Both the position numbers and the translations under genes were made by a program. This document shows, piece by piece, positions 33,728 to 42,683 of a stretch of 64,000 nt of DNA. The notes below the pieces were generated by a model, which was not told where the DNA came from, made no database searches, and saw only the letters and a program-made list of their open reading frames with translations. Source of the stretch: CAYJBH01 sp964370825 (GTDB taxonomy: Bacteria > Bacillota > Clostridia > Oscillospirales > Ruminococcaceae); the NCBI GenBank assembly GCA_964370825.1, contig CAYJKY010000007.1:22168-86167 (forward strand), read 5' to 3'. How positions within the stretch are numbered: the first letter of the stretch is position 1; each line of letters opens with the position of its first letter.

Positions 33728-35716
33728 TTAGGGTGATGGTGCCGCCATTGTTAGGGTTACCGACGCACCTTTTGATACCTCGGTACCGGATGGTATTGAC
33801 TGTGCCGATACAACATAATTGGAAGGTCCGGTTGTACTTCCTCCGCCGTAATCAAATGTCACGTTAAGGTCGTTAAACTGCGAAGACGCCCTTACGAGAG
33901 CTTCGGTATAATCGGAGTAATCCGGCATTTTTAAGGGTGATCCCACCGTAAGTTCTATCACAGTACCCGGTGCTGCCATAGTTCCTGCCGTCAGCGACTG
34001 TTTAACAACAAGCCCTGCTTTACCGGCAACATAATCACCCACCGTAATTTTGACTGTCAGGCTGTTTGCCGCTGCCCTTGCCTCCGCCTCGGTCATGTCT
34101 GTAAAGTCAGCAATCTTGACACCGCTATCCAACGGATTTACGGTAAGCTCGATAACTGCACCCGGCTTCATTTCAGTTCCCGGGGATATATTTTGTGCCC
34201 ATACCTCGCCCGGCCAAAACTTTGTGCCGTGGGCTCGTTCGGTAAACACCGGAACAATTCCGAGATCAGAACATATCTGTAATGCCATCTCACGGGTAAC
34301 AGGAGCAAGTCCGGATTCATCCACAAGATCAGGTGCATAAATGATGCCACCGTCTGATACTACAATGTTTAGAGTATAGTTAATTCCGATGGTAATGTCA
34401 TGTGCAGTCTGGGAAAGCACGGTGCCTGCCGGCTTGTCGGAGGCTGTATACCTTGTGCTAACCGAGATGCTTGCACCCAACTCGTTTTTAGGTGTTACCC
34501 ACTCACGAATCGCCGTCTCGTTAGAACCGACAAATGATGGAAGCACAAATGTATTGCCAAGAGAGTAGCAAAGCTCTACTATATCGCCCTCCTCATATAG
34601 ACTGCCTGCAGACATGGATTGCGAAATCAACTTATCCTCATCAAGCGTGCTATAAAGCTCCTTAACAAGGGTGGTTATTCCCTCGGAACTCGCGACCATC
34701 GAGGCACGCTCCCTGTCATAGCTAAAGAAGTTCGGAACAATAATTTCCCTACCCTTAGAGACATCTAAAGTGATCTCGTCCCCAACCTTTACAATTTCTT
34801 CCGCCTTAATACTCTGCTTTATTATCATGCCCTTTGCAACGGTATCGTGAAAAACTTCATTTTTAATTAGTACAATTCCGTTCTCTTCTGCAAAATCTTC
34901 CGCCTCTTCCAGGCTCATGGTTAAAAAGTTCGGCAGTTTTACCGGCTCTCCCTCACCCTCGCCCTTGGAAAATGTTACATAAAGGGGCGAATCACGGCGA
35001 ATTTCATTGCCTATAACGGTGTCATCGTTAATGGTATACTCTATAATCTCACCTTCAGGCACCGTCTCACTCTCGTCGGTGGTTATACGAACAGCCGACA
35101 TAAGATTATCTTCCGCCCACTGCTCAACCTCCTGCATGGTCATATCCTCAAAGTTTGCCGGAATGGTAACCATTACCTCGGGATCCGGTCCGAGCGATAG
35201 AACGATTTCAAAGAAACCACCGCTCTCTATCGGCTCACCCTCTACAGGTGATTGACTTATAATCTCTCCCTCCGGGACCACGTCGCTAAATTCCTTCTCG
35301 GAGGTCAACAGCACCTGGTTTTCGTTTGCCCAAAGCTCGGCATCAGAAAGTCGTTTTCCTACCATGGCGGGTGCGTCTGTACCGCCGCCAAGCAACAATA
35401 CCAGCACAATTATTAGCACAAGAGTAATACCCGCAATTATCGCCGCAGGTATTGCATACCTCTTTATAGGGTTATCATCCGTGTTCGGCGAAGGTGCACC
35501 GCCGGTTACCGGCTTAAGAAAACCGTCCTGCTCGAAATTCATCGTCTTTGGTGCGATGGATTGCTTCGAAGCAGTTGCCGTTGTTTGAGGTGATGAGTTT
35601 ACAGGGGTAGACTGAGGTGCAATCTGCCCCTCAGCCTTTTCTTCTACATTTTTTGCGAGTTCGCTTATGTCCTGCTCACTCTTTTTTTTGTAGTTATCTA
35701 AAAAATTGTTATTCAT
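33728..35716 (-). CDS. PASTA-domain membrane protein without kinase
   Basis: 662 residues. A cytoplasmic Ser/Thr/Gln-rich tail (1-85) and one membrane helix (about 88-112) precede roughly eight PASTA-like repeats of 65-70 residues. Each has the pattern of a helix (MTMQEVEQWAEDN, MSLEEAEDFAEENG), then V..G.II.QS and a strand. PASTA domains bind muropeptides or lipid II in Ser/Thr kinases and penicillin-binding proteins. Here there is no kinase or transpeptidase. The gene ends an operon with an ABC-2 permease and ATPase (gaps 8 and 13 bp), so it may act as the external sensor of that transporter. This role is inferred. Confidence 0.88.
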   Translation of the reverse strand: MNNNFLDNYKKKSEQDISELAKNVEEKAEGQIAPQSTPVNSSPQTTATASKQSIAPKTMNFEQDGFLKPVTGGAPSPNTDDNPIKRYAIPAAIIAGITLVLIIVLVLLLGGGTDAPAMVGKRLSDAELWANENQVLLTSEKEFSDVVPEGEIISQSPVEGEPIESGGFFEIVLSLGPDPEVMVTIPANFEDMTMQEVEQWAEDNLMSAVRITTDESETVPEGEIIEYTINDDTVIGNEIRRDSPLYVTFSKGEGEGEPVKLPNFLTMSLEEAEDFAEENGIVLIKNEVFHDTVAKGMIIKQSIKAEEIVKVGDEITLDVSKGREIIVPNFFSYDRERASMVASSEGITTLVKELYSTLDEDKLISQSMSAGSLYEEGDIVELCYSLGNTFVLPSFVGSNETAIREWVTPKNELGASISVSTRYTASDKPAGTVLSQTAHDITIGINYTLNIVVSDGGIIYAPDLVDESGLAPVTREMALQICSDLGIVPVFTERAHGTKFWPGEVWAQNISPGTEMKPGAVIELTVNPLDSGVKIADFTDMTEAEARAAANSLTVKITVGDYVAGKAGLVVKQSLTAGTMAAPGTVIELTVGSPLKMPDYSDYTEALVRASSQFNDLNVTFDYGGGSTTGPSNYVVSAQSIPSGTEVSKGASVTLTMAAPSP

Positions 35717-35724
35717 TGACGTCC

Positions 35725-37482
35725 TTAGTTGGTTATATCCTGCTTCTTGAACACAAGGGTTCCGATTACCATCAATACTACCGAGTAGATTAACATCACT
35801 GCCACACCAAGCTCTAATGATATCGGCATACCTTTATCCATCAGCTCGCTCACTGTGTTCCATTCATCATTAAAGAAATCATATATGGTGATGTATGGTA
35901 GCGGGGTGTAGGCGAGAATATCAATCGGTGCACGCATCGAAAGGAATCCCATGAGAACAAACCCACCAAACATGATAATAACCGGCACGATTATCGAAAC
36001 TGCGATGTTTTTCGTCACCACAGACATAGTATAACTCAAACTGTAAACAAATACAAGTACCGAGCAGGAGGCAAGCATATCCAGTATCAACGATACAAAG
36101 AAGTTTAGCTGACCGCTTGCGGTGTAGTTCGGGTATCCGTAGTCGGCAAATCCATTGGTAAATCCGCTTACTATTAGGGTAACTATCATGATTGCGATAA
36201 ACATGATAAAGGTCAAAAGCAGGCCGGCAATGTATTTAGAATACATGACCTTAAGTCTTGTACGGGGACGAATCATCAAAAGACGTATTGTTCCGCTGGA
36301 GAATTCGTGTGCTATTAGCCAACCACCGAGAAGTACGGCAAAAACCATAACCAGAATAATTGTCATGAGATGTCCGTATACCCTTGTTCTCGCTCCGTCC
36401 GGAACATAACTCATGTCCGGCTTGCCATTTTCGATAGAGCTCTCGGCGATAAACAGCTCCTCCTCAGCTTCGTTAATCTGTTTTTGAAGTGATTCGATAT
36501 AGGTGTCAAAGTTTCCATACTGTTCTACCTGCCATTGATCCTCGTAAAACTGTGTTTCATCGGCATTATCCATTTCACTCTGCATCCAGAAAATGCTGTT
36601 TTGGCTGTTCTCCATCGACTGAATAGCCTCATCCTGCCAGCTACCGTCATCAATTACAATATTATTATCTACACGATACTGTAACATAGGGATTTCATTT
36701 TCTTCGATACGCTGATTGTTTAATAACAGGCGCTCGATATCCTCCGAGAGTATCTCCTCCTGTTCGGGATTTTCAATAATATCGGCCTCTAAGTCCTCAA
36801 TACGCTCAAGATTAAGCTTAATATCGTTTTCGTAGCTACGCATCTGCATGTCTACGTATTTTGAGAAGTCGTTCTCCTTCATTAAAATATCAAAGTCACT
36901 GATATTTTGGTCAATTTCGGCTATACGCTCCTGCTTTTCGGCATCGGTGAGGTCGTTATATGTCAATACCGACAACGGGTCAAAGTAGTATATAAACATG
37001 TTAGCTTCGTTTAGGGCAGCCTCATCTAACTCCTCGGTCTGCTCTAAAAAATATTTCTCGACCATTTCGTCTCTGATGGTGTAGCTAAAGCGCTCACGGT
37101 AGTCATATATATCCTCGGAATAATCGGTGGTGTTAAAGGGGATATATGTCTCATAAAACTCAATCATCATTGTGATAATATCGTCAGCATACTCTGATGC
37201 CTTGTCACTTTCGATTGAACTGTCCATGTATTCCATCTGATCGGTTAGGTTGCGGTATTCCCAAATCATCTCGTTATTCTGGTTATACTCCACACCGTCA
37301 ATAATTACCGGATCGTCATATCCACCATAGTAATAGTAGTTATCGTTAAAGCTCTCACCAATGTAGTTAAGTATCGGAAAGCCTACAACCACAAGAAGAA
37401 AGATACCTATAAAGGATATAAGTATAAACTTTGAGCGAAGCATATTTTTTGCTTCGGCGGGAATCTGTTTTAAAAAATTCAT
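35725..37482 (-). CDS. ABC-2 type transporter permease with large extracytoplasmic loop
   Basis: 585 residues. One N-terminal helix (about 18-38) is followed by about 330 residues of acidic, coiled-coil-rich sequence (SYENDIKLNLERIEDLEADI) outside the membrane. Five or six helices follow, with IAHEFSSGTIRLLMIRPRTR, the typical ABC-2 permease hinge. It pairs with the ATPase 13 bp upstream. The large loop resembles bacitracin/lantibiotic or envelope-stress exporters, but the substrate is unknown. Confidence 0.88.
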   Translation of the reverse strand: MNFLKQIPAEAKNMLRSKFILISFIGIFLLVVVGFPILNYIGESFNDNYYYYGGYDDPVIIDGVEYNQNNEMIWEYRNLTDQMEYMDSSIESDKASEYADDIITMMIEFYETYIPFNTTDYSEDIYDYRERFSYTIRDEMVEKYFLEQTEELDEAALNEANMFIYYFDPLSVLTYNDLTDAEKQERIAEIDQNISDFDILMKENDFSKYVDMQMRSYENDIKLNLERIEDLEADIIENPEQEEILSEDIERLLLNNQRIEENEIPMLQYRVDNNIVIDDGSWQDEAIQSMENSQNSIFWMQSEMDNADETQFYEDQWQVEQYGNFDTYIESLQKQINEAEEELFIAESSIENGKPDMSYVPDGARTRVYGHLMTIILVMVFAVLLGGWLIAHEFSSGTIRLLMIRPRTRLKVMYSKYIAGLLLTFIMFIAIMIVTLIVSGFTNGFADYGYPNYTASGQLNFFVSLILDMLASCSVLVFVYSLSYTMSVVTKNIAVSIIVPVIIMFGGFVLMGFLSMRAPIDILAYTPLPYITIYDFFNDEWNTVSELMDKGMPISLELGVAVMLIYSVVLMVIGTLVFKKQDITN

Positions 37483-37495
37483 TATATATACCCCC

Positions 37496-38413
37496 TTACG
37501 ATATCTGCGTCTTGGAACCGGTAGTCATGGAGATGAAGTCATGCTCCAACGAACGCTGTTCACGGTTTACGGCGTATATCTTTATTCCTTTACCGACAAG
37601 GTCGGCGATAATGTTGGGTATCTCGTCATTCTTCATAACAAGATTTACGCCCTCCGGCAACATGGTGCAGTTGGTGCCAAGCGCCTTAAACATCTCCAGC
37701 ACCTCGGCATTGTTGTCGGTGGCAAAGGTGTACTGGTAAACTTCGCTTATATCGTCCTGCTGTCCCATGGATTTTTCACCGATGATTACACCGTTATCGA
37801 TAACATAAATTCTGTCACACATCAATTCCATTTCGGAGAGAAGATGACTGCTTATAAACACACCGGTTCCGGCGTTTGTAGCAAGCTGTTTAAGCAGTTC
37901 GCGCAGCTCCTTAATACCGATAGGGTCAAGACCATTAGTCGGCTCGTCCAGTATCAAAAGCGGTGGCATATGCAGCAGTGCCTGTGCAAGCCCGACACGC
38001 TGACGCATACCTAATGAGTAGGTTTTTATTTTGGTATCTATTCTGTCCTTCATCTTGACAAGCTCGATAACAGAGTCGATATTGTTAATCGCCTCATTGC
38101 TGTGAAACTGTGCAAAATATTTTAAATTTTGTCGTCCGGTCAAGCCTTTGTAAAGGTCAGGGTTTTCAACAATACCGCCGACATTTCCCATAGCCTTTTC
38201 AAAGTTTGTTGTTACGTTGTTTCCACAGATTGATATCTTACCGCTTGTAATCGAAAACAAACCCATTATCATTTTAATGGTGGTTGTTTTGCCTGCACCG
38301 TTAGGGCCGAGAAATCCTACTATTTCTCCGCTGTTTACGGTAAGGCTCACATTGTTAACGATGGTTTTTTTCTTAATTTTTTTGGTTACTCCCTCGAGTT
38401 TTAATAGTTCCAT
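37496..38413 (-). CDS. ABC transporter ATP-binding protein
   Basis: 305 residues. Walker A GPNGAGKTT, Q-loop region VENPDLYKGLTG, signature YSLGMRQRVGLA, Walker B LLILDEPTNGLDP, and H-loop ISSHLLSEM. The C-terminal 80 residues form the accessory domain seen in bacitracin-resistance-type (BcrA) ATPases. It is the first gene of the ATPase-permease-PASTA operon and has a strong promoter upstream. Confidence 0.95.
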   Translation of the reverse strand: MELLKLEGVTKKIKKKTIVNNVSLTVNSGEIVGFLGPNGAGKTTTIKMIMGLFSITSGKISICGNNVTTNFEKAMGNVGGIVENPDLYKGLTGRQNLKYFAQFHSNEAINNIDSVIELVKMKDRIDTKIKTYSLGMRQRVGLAQALLHMPPLLILDEPTNGLDPIGIKELRELLKQLATNAGTGVFISSHLLSEMELMCDRIYVIDNGVIIGEKSMGQQDDISEVYQYTFATDNNAEVLEMFKALGTNCTMLPEGVNLVMKNDEIPNIIADLVGKGIKIYAVNREQRSLEHDFISMTTGSKTQIS

Positions 38414-38441
38414 CTAATCATCTCCATAGTTTGACACTCTT

Positions 38442-38470
38442 ATAATAGTACTTATAACTAAATTTGTCAA
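38442..38470 (-). promoter_or_regulatory. Promoter of the ATPase-permease-PASTA operon
   Basis: Minus strand: -35 TTGACA (38465-38470), 17 bp, -10 TATTAT (38442-38447). Confidence 0.75.
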
Positions 38471-38596
38471 CGAATTTTGTATAATCTTAATAAAAATTTA
38501 ATAATTGTAAAAATTATGTCGATTTTAATACTGTATACAATCTTCATACATCTATAACTTCATCTATGTAAATCTGTGACAATATTTAAAGTTTTT

Positions 38597-39346
38597 TTAT
38601 AAAGAGTGAACAATATTTGCACACGCCTTAAACTCTTCAGCGTCGGTGCGATATATTTCATACTCCGAAAGACCCGGTAAGCCCATAGATAGTCCGGATT
38701 TACGATAGGTCATTCCGCTGTCAATATTGCCGCGGCGTGCCGAGGTGTGAAAGCTTGTAATTCCGGTAAGGCTATTAATATCTGCAATGTTTCCAGAGTT
38801 AACCCCCGCGCCTGCCATTATGTCCACCATGCCGCGTGCGCTGTTGTATAGCTCTCGCAATATCTCTGTGCCTTCCTTGACACTGGGTGCCTGTCCCGAG
38901 GTTAAAATGGTATTTACACCCAGTTCTGCCGCATCCTCTAATGCTTCGAACGGATCCCTTGTCATATCAAATGCTCTGTGTAGCGTTATATCCATATCGG
39001 CTGCACAGTCAATAAGGCGACGCATAGCCTCCCTGTTTAGCCGTCCATCCGCGGTAAGACAGCCTATCACAACACCGTTTGCTCCAAGCTCGTTAAAGGT
39101 TTTTATCTCGTCGCACATCTGCAAAATTTCGGCATCGTTGTATAAAAAGTCACCAAATCGTGGGCGGATTAGAACATTTACCGTTATATTAAGCTCTGAT
39201 ATAACACGCTTTAAAAGTGATGGCGATGGTGTTGTGCCCCCGATAATAAGGTTGCTACACAACTCTAACCTGTCTGCGGATGCATCAACCGCAATTTTGC
39301 AGGACTCGTATGAATCTACACATGCCTCTATTAATGGACTTTTCAT
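38597..39346 (-). CDS. cutC: CutC family protein
   Basis: 249-residue TIM barrel named for copper homeostasis, although its biochemical role remains unsettled. Signatures: EACVDSYESCKIAVDASADRLELC at the N-terminus (only part quoted: ADRLELCSNL), GGTTPSPSLLK, VLIRPRFGDFLY, VIGCLTADG, TLHRAFDMTRD and ILTSGQ. It is monocistronic and divergent from the LytTR regulator gene. About 180 bp without visible features, other than the ABC promoter, lies between its stop and the ABC operon. Confidence 0.95.
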   Translation of the reverse strand: MKSPLIEACVDSYESCKIAVDASADRLELCSNLIIGGTTPSPSLLKRVISELNITVNVLIRPRFGDFLYNDAEILQMCDEIKTFNELGANGVVIGCLTADGRLNREAMRRLIDCAADMDITLHRAFDMTRDPFEALEDAAELGVNTILTSGQAPSVKEGTEILRELYNSARGMVDIMAGAGVNSGNIADINSLTGITSFHTSARRGNIDSGMTYRKSGLSMGLPGLSEYEIYRTDAEEFKACANIVHSL

Positions 39347-39457
39347 AGTCTATATCTACCTTTCCATGACATACTTTTAGTATTTCTTAAAACCTACTCA
39401 TATTATATCTTAATCACGGTGAAAATTCAATGTTAAAATAATTCATCAATAATATGG

Positions 39458-39486
39458 TTGCATAATGACGTTTTGATGTGTATAAT
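39458..39486 (+). promoter_or_regulatory. Promoter of the LytTR two-component pair
   Basis: -35 TTGCAT (39458-39463), 17 bp, -10 TATAAT (39481-39486). The ATG at 39493 is 7 bases after the -10, so transcript start and start codon would coincide. Confidence 0.7.
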
Positions 39487-39492
39487 ATTATC

Positions 39493-40215
39493 ATGTTTAA
39501 AATTGCGATATGTGATGATAATAAAGATGTGTGTTCGATAATAGAGAACGCACTGCTTCCCTATGCCGAACAGTGCGAAGTAAAACTTGATATAGATGTT
39601 TTTTATTTGGCAAAGGAGCTGTTTGCCTGCTTAAAACAGGGAAACATTTTTGAGCTTATATTTCTCGATATAGAGATGCCTGAAATGACCGGCATAGAGC
39701 TTGGCGATAATATTCGTCATTATATGGAGGATTACCACACCAAGATAGTTTTTGTATCCGGCACAGAGATGTACTATCGTGAGCTTTTTGATGTTCAGCC
39801 TATGCATTTTTTGCTTAAGCCTGTAAAGCCGCAGGAGGTAATAAAGGATTTACAGCTTGCACTAAAGTTATGCGGAGTTGAGAGTGCTAAGTTCGAATAC
39901 ACAGTTGCAAAGGAGCAGTTTAAAATCCCATTTGAGAATATCCTACACATCGTATCGGAGGGTAGGAGGATGGTGCTCACTACCGCCGACGATGAGGCTA
40001 AATTTTACTCCACCATAGATGATGTGTGGTCTAAGGTAAAAAAACATCGATTTATCAGGATACACAGGGCATTTATAGTCAACTACAGCTATATAACAAG
40101 ATTCTCCGCCGACAGCGTCACCATGAGTGACGGTACAGAATTTTCGATAGGTAGAGCATACAAGGATGAGTTTAAACGTCTTTCCTCGCTGTACGAAAAG
40201 GAGATGATGTCATGA
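39493..40215 (+). CDS. LytTR-family response regulator
   Basis: 240 residues. The receiver domain (about 1-120) has the acidic pair in AICDDNKD, the phospho-acceptor Asp in LIFLDIEMPEM and the switch Lys in LLKPVKP. The C-terminal LytTR DNA-binding domain (about 140-240) has the NVLHIV-like strand and FIRIHRAFIVNYSYI. It resembles AgrA/LytR-type regulators of virulence, bacteriocin or autolysis genes. An upstream in-frame codon at 39478 lies inside the -10 region. No ribosome site precedes the ATG at 39493. It overlaps the kinase gene by 4 bases. Confidence 0.93.
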   Translation: MFKIAICDDNKDVCSIIENALLPYAEQCEVKLDIDVFYLAKELFACLKQGNIFELIFLDIEMPEMTGIELGDNIRHYMEDYHTKIVFVSGTEMYYRELFDVQPMHFLLKPVKPQEVIKDLQLALKLCGVESAKFEYTVAKEQFKIPFENILHIVSEGRRMVLTTADDEAKFYSTIDDVWSKVKKHRFIRIHRAFIVNYSYITRFSADSVTMSDGTEFSIGRAYKDEFKRLSSLYEKEMMS

Positions 40216-40907
40216 TTGTGTTGCTGTTGGCAATCGCTATAGCTATTGTCATCGTTTTATATTTTCGTGCCCTGCGAAAAAACAAGGATATTTCGGAACA
40301 ACTTTTACAGCAGGAAACGCAGCTGGGTCAGTTGGAGCGTGAGTTGCAAAGCGCAAAAGCCGGGAGGCATGACATAAAAAATCATCTCGTTACACTTCGT
40401 GGTCTGATACAATCCGACGATGGAGCACAGGCAATAGAATATGTTAACGAGATGATAAAGGATAATACAAGTAACGGTGGCATATCATGCGGTAATGCCG
40501 TTGTAAACAGCATACTCGGAGCAAAGGCGGAGATAATGAAGCATAGTAACATAGCTTTTAATCTGGACGCTATGCTCCCGAGAAGGCTTAATCTACAGCC
40601 GACACAGCTGACAACCATAATATCAAACCTACTTGACAACGCGATAACCGCCGCAGGTGAATGCGAATTAGGATATGTTGACCTACAGCTCAAACACAGC
40701 AAAGGCAACCTTATTATTATGGTTAAAAATCCTTTCAAGGGCGAGTTAGCAAAGGAAAACGATGTCTATTTAACCACCAAAAAGGACAAACAAAATCACG
40801 GAATAGGTCTTAAAACCGTTACTACCACGGTAAATCGCCTCGGAGGTAGCTGTGATATTGAGCAGGAAAACGGAGTGTTTTCGGTATTTATAATGGTGGC
40901 AGCATAG
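40212..40907 (+). CDS. GHKL sensor histidine kinase (AgrC-type, short)
   Basis: 231 residues. A single N-terminal membrane helix (2-18) is followed by a coiled coil and the phospho-acceptor box GRHDIKNHLVTLRG. The ATPase lobe has SNLLDNAITAA (N box) and the G box NHGIGLKTV. AgrC-type kinases usually have six helices for peptide sensing; here the sensor is reduced to one helix, so the signal is unclear. It is translationally coupled (ATGA) to the LytTR regulator. Confidence 0.92.
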   Translation: MIVLLLAIAIAIVIVLYFRALRKNKDISEQLLQQETQLGQLERELQSAKAGRHDIKNHLVTLRGLIQSDDGAQAIEYVNEMIKDNTSNGGISCGNAVVNSILGAKAEIMKHSNIAFNLDAMLPRRLNLQPTQLTTIISNLLDNAITAAGECELGYVDLQLKHSKGNLIIMVKNPFKGELAKENDVYLTTKKDKQNHGIGLKTVTTTVNRLGGSCDIEQENGVFSVFIMVAA

Positions 40908-40958
40908 CCAAAGCCTTGTAAGGCGTGTTCAGATTTCATGATTTTGCCTAGTTAGAGT

Positions 40959-41930
40959 CTATACATCATCTGTGGGCACCACATTTTGCGGTGTCCCGTT
41001 GTAGTACGCCTTCATATTGTTTACTACCGTCTCGGCAAGCCTTGCTAGTGATGCCTTTGTTGCCCATGCCACATGGGGGGTTATCACTGTGTTTTCACAG
41101 CTCAGTAGCGGATGCCCCTGCGTCTGCGGTTCGTTAGATAATACGTCGGCAAGATAAAAGGCAATTTGTCCGCTTTGCAGTGCTTCATATACCGCATCAT
41201 CATCGATAAGTTTACCTCTGGACACGTTGCAAAGCACCGCACCATGTTTCATCTTTGCAATAGCCTGTGCATCTATTATTTTTTCGGTTTGTTCGGTATG
41301 ACGGCAATGTAGTGTCAGAATGTCACTTTCACACAAAAGTCTGTCAAGGCTACAAAACTCAATACCCTCTGCCTGTTTATTACTGAAGGTATGACAAAGC
41401 ACCTTCATGCCGAATCCCTGTGCAATCCTCGCTACGGCAGAGCCGATATTACCGTACCCGAGTATTCCCATGGTCGCCCCGTAAAGTTCCACCATCGGAC
41501 GAAGTTTTGTAATATCATCTATCCTACCGAGCCATTCCCCCTGCCTTGTGACAGTGCTATGGGAGGAAAGGTCGGTTGCATATTCCAGTAAAAGTGCAAA
41601 AAGTTGTTGCGCTACGCTCTCGGTGCTGTACCCCGGGACATTACACAGCGTTACACCATATTTTTTACAGTCAATAAGGTTGATGTTGTCATAGCCGGTT
41701 GCAGTTATGCCTATGTATTTTAAGGATCTGCACTCCTTTAAAACTTTCTCGTTAATCTGACCCTTATTAATAATTATGGCATCTGCATCACCTATCCTCT
41801 CGATAAGCTGATCGTTTAGGGTATGAGGGTATAGCGTTACATCGCCGAGTTCGTATAATGGCGACCAATCCATATCTTTTTCTCGGAGTGCCTCGGCATC
41901 GAGTATCACAATTTTTATTTTGTTTGTCAT
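40959..41930 (-). CDS. D-isomer-specific 2-hydroxyacid dehydrogenase
   Basis: 323 residues. Rossmann NAD site GILGYGNIGSAVARIAQGFG, family motif LTLHCRHTEQTEKIID, catalytic Arg in NVSRGKLIDDDAV, Glu in DVLSNEPQ and His in ITPHVAWAT. It is closest in appearance to glycerate/hydroxypyruvate reductases, but the substrate cannot be fixed. A ribosome site (AAAGGAAAGGA) precedes the ATG. It follows the unknown 200-residue gene by 30 bp. Confidence 0.93.
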   Translation of the reverse strand: MTNKIKIVILDAEALREKDMDWSPLYELGDVTLYPHTLNDQLIERIGDADAIIINKGQINEKVLKECRSLKYIGITATGYDNINLIDCKKYGVTLCNVPGYSTESVAQQLFALLLEYATDLSSHSTVTRQGEWLGRIDDITKLRPMVELYGATMGILGYGNIGSAVARIAQGFGMKVLCHTFSNKQAEGIEFCSLDRLLCESDILTLHCRHTEQTEKIIDAQAIAKMKHGAVLCNVSRGKLIDDDAVYEALQSGQIAFYLADVLSNEPQTQGHPLLSCENTVITPHVAWATKASLARLAETVVNNMKAYYNGTPQNVVPTDDV

Positions 41931-41960
41931 TTAACATCCTTTCCTTTATGCTACAAAATG

Positions 41961-42563
41961 TTATGCCATGTAGTCTATTAGTATAAGTTTATTGCCCATT
42001 ACGGACACAGCGTGGTAGCCGTGATCCAACATTCGGCTCAGCTCTTTACTGTCAGATTTGGGGCAGAGCCGATATTTTTTACCGTAAATTGCTTTAATTT
42101 TTAGACGCAACAGAAGGTAAGGCTTGTTCCCCAGTCCTCCACGCAGTGCACAAAGTGAAAAACCGCCTTCCAATATTGCCGCCATCGAGTCGATGTGACG
42201 ATAGCTCAGGATGAGATACATCGGCTCTTTGTGCGGTTTCGCCTGTTCGCATAGCAGGTGGTCGGTTAACATGTAGGCACAGTCACAATATCTCTCCAAA
42301 GCTCTTATGTATCGCAGCTGTGCACCTTTTTCGGTTATGTCACTAAACATGCTGTCGGTGCAAAATCCATCACCCACAGCACAGTAAAATGCAACTGCAC
42401 AAAGCGTACCGGCACTGAATATTCCATGCACTCTTCCTCTTCTTAAAAAGTCCTCTGCCTGATGTTCGCTCATATATCCACATGTTTTCCTTGTGTCCTT
42501 TATCAGCTCGACAAGTTCCGGCAGATCTGTTAATATTAATCGTCTTTTAGAATACAGTTTCAA
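41961..42563 (-). CDS. Unknown protein with a hairpin-sequestered ribosome site
   Basis: 200 residues; I do not recognise the family. It has an alpha/beta look: helix near LPELVELIKDTRKTCG, a Cys-rich middle (ERYCDCAYMLTDHLLCEQ), then strands (LILSYRHIDSMAAILEGGF, PYLLLRLKIKA). This could be a distant acetyltransferase (GNAT) fold, but no acetyl-CoA motif is certain. The TTG start is supported by the very strong site AGGAGGGGG 5 bases upstream, which is itself inside a long hairpin. The 2-hydroxyacid dehydrogenase follows after 30 bp. Confidence 0.7.
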   Translation of the reverse strand: MKLYSKRRLILTDLPELVELIKDTRKTCGYMSEHQAEDFLRRGRVHGIFSAGTLCAVAFYCAVGDGFCTDSMFSDITEKGAQLRYIRALERYCDCAYMLTDHLLCEQAKPHKEPMYLILSYRHIDSMAAILEGGFSLCALRGGLGNKPYLLLRLKIKAIYGKKYRLCPKSDSKELSRMLDHGYHAVSVMGNKLILIDYMA

Positions 42564-42566
42564 GGT

Positions 42567-42621
42567 TACCCCCTCCTTTTTTACAAACTACATAATTCAT
42601 ATTGTAAAAAGGTCGGGGGTA
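42567..42621 (-). promoter_or_regulatory. Long hairpin sequestering a Shine-Dalgarno site
   Basis: Minus strand: TACCCCC-GA-CCTTTTTACAA pairs with TTGTAAAAAAGG-A-GGGGGTA, a nearly continuous 20-bp stem with a 15-nt loop. The second arm contains the AGGAGGGGG of the gene at 41961-42563 and ends 3 bases before its TTG start. The layout is that of a translational switch. Confidence 0.7.
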
Positions 42622-42683
42622 TGTCAGCATTTTAGAAAAAACTTATCGATATCTTGGAGTAGCCATCCGAAGGTAAGGTGGCT

